From contig CAAFQK010000049.1 of assembly GCA_900765115.1 (NCBI GenBank), positions 1 to 24,360 of the forward strand: a stretch of 24,360 nt of DNA. The letters are read 5' to 3'. The translations under genes and the position numbers were made by a program. The DNA comes from an uncultured Collinsella sp. GTDB taxonomy: Bacteria > Actinomycetota > Coriobacteriia > Coriobacteriales > Coriobacteriaceae. The notes beneath the pieces were generated by a model. The model ran no database searches and was not told the DNA's origin. It was given only the letters and a program-made list of their open reading frames with translations. This document shows, piece by piece, positions 24,191-24,360 of the stretch. The first letter of the stretch is position 1, and every line of letters begins with the position of its first letter.

Positions 24191-24229
24191 AAAACATCAT
24201 CCAATGACGAGAATAATCAGCACATATTT

Positions 24230-24235
24230 ATTGTA
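24230..24235 (-). promoter_or_regulatory. Possible -10 box of the acyltransferase gene
   Basis: Read on the minus strand this is TACAAT, followed by the AT-rich AAATATG, 39 bases before the ATG at 24190. The -35 position is not convincing. It is the only promoter-like element in the 130-base upstream space. Confidence 0.4.
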
Positions 24236-24324
24236 GCTGCCCGCTCCTGTGAATGCTTGCTGCTGGCGCAACCTCAAGCGCGCGTTCACATCAAACCTTG
24301 ATTATCGACTTTATCCGAACACCT

Positions 24325-24360
24325 CCCACATTCATCCGCACATGTGCGGATGAATGTGGG
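24325..24360. repeat. Perfect 36-bp palindrome at the window edge
   Basis: Positions 24325-24342 are the exact reverse complement of 24343-24360 (arms CCCACATTCATCCGCACA). The palindrome could extend beyond the window. It probably forms the terminator hairpin of a gene lying to the right, read on the minus strand toward the acyltransferase promoter. The flank available shows no T tract, so a dispersed palindromic repeat is an alternative. Confidence 0.5.

Overview
The window is high in G+C and almost fully coding. It reads like a chromosomal segment of a Coriobacteriia gut actinobacterium, most likely Collinsella or a close relative. The reasons are the codon and base composition, an NRAMP-related transporter of the kind described from Eggerthella lenta, and dispersed GGGGACAG/TAGTCATT repeats that I associate with Collinsella genomes. 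The genus is an inference; no rRNA or other marker gene is present.

Layout. Positions 1-505 hold no convincing gene but contain a small inverted-repeat element (293-444) and a diverged relative of its interior (114-170). A NarL-type two-component pair on the minus strand (506-2277) diverges from an ABC-2 exporter operon (2476-5803: one ATPase, two permeases). After a repeat cluster comes a second ABC system of the MacB/FtsX type (6057-9451: ATPase plus an 890-residue permease), itself followed by a second, closely related repeat cluster. Next are a DUF362-type double-cluster ferredoxin protein (9713-10918), a shared bidirectional terminator, and a membrane-anchored alpha/beta hydrolase on the minus strand. 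Divergent from the hydrolase is a plus-strand series: a hemolysin III/TrhA-type membrane protein, a CorC/CNNM-type CBS transporter, a stand-alone protein resembling the N-terminal domain of cyanophycin synthetase, a YtxH protein overlapping a PRC-barrel protein, and a membrane-anchored NodB-fold protein whose catalytic motifs are degenerate.

The most interesting part is 18099-21434. An extended -10 promoter precedes a leader of about 205 nt that can fold into a compact three-way junction. One strand of the closing helix can alternatively pair with a downstream hairpin partner or with the Shine-Dalgarno region. The leader precedes a PRC-PRC-MgtE_N-CBS-CBS protein whose membrane domain lacks the recognisable MgtE pore signature. 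Eight bases later begins an NRAMP-family transporter whose metal-site motifs are DAGG and APW instead of DPGN and MPH, as expected of NRAMP-related Mg2+ transporters. Together they look like a Mg2+ uptake module with its own RNA control element.

The right end carries a 230-bp element with 32-bp terminal inverted repeats (21517-21746), a very strong perfect hairpin (21915-21960), a minus-strand OatA-like O-acyltransferase with an SGNH domain (21980-24190), and a perfect 36-bp palindrome at the window edge. Many long antisense reading frames exist because of the high G+C content; none is supported as a gene.
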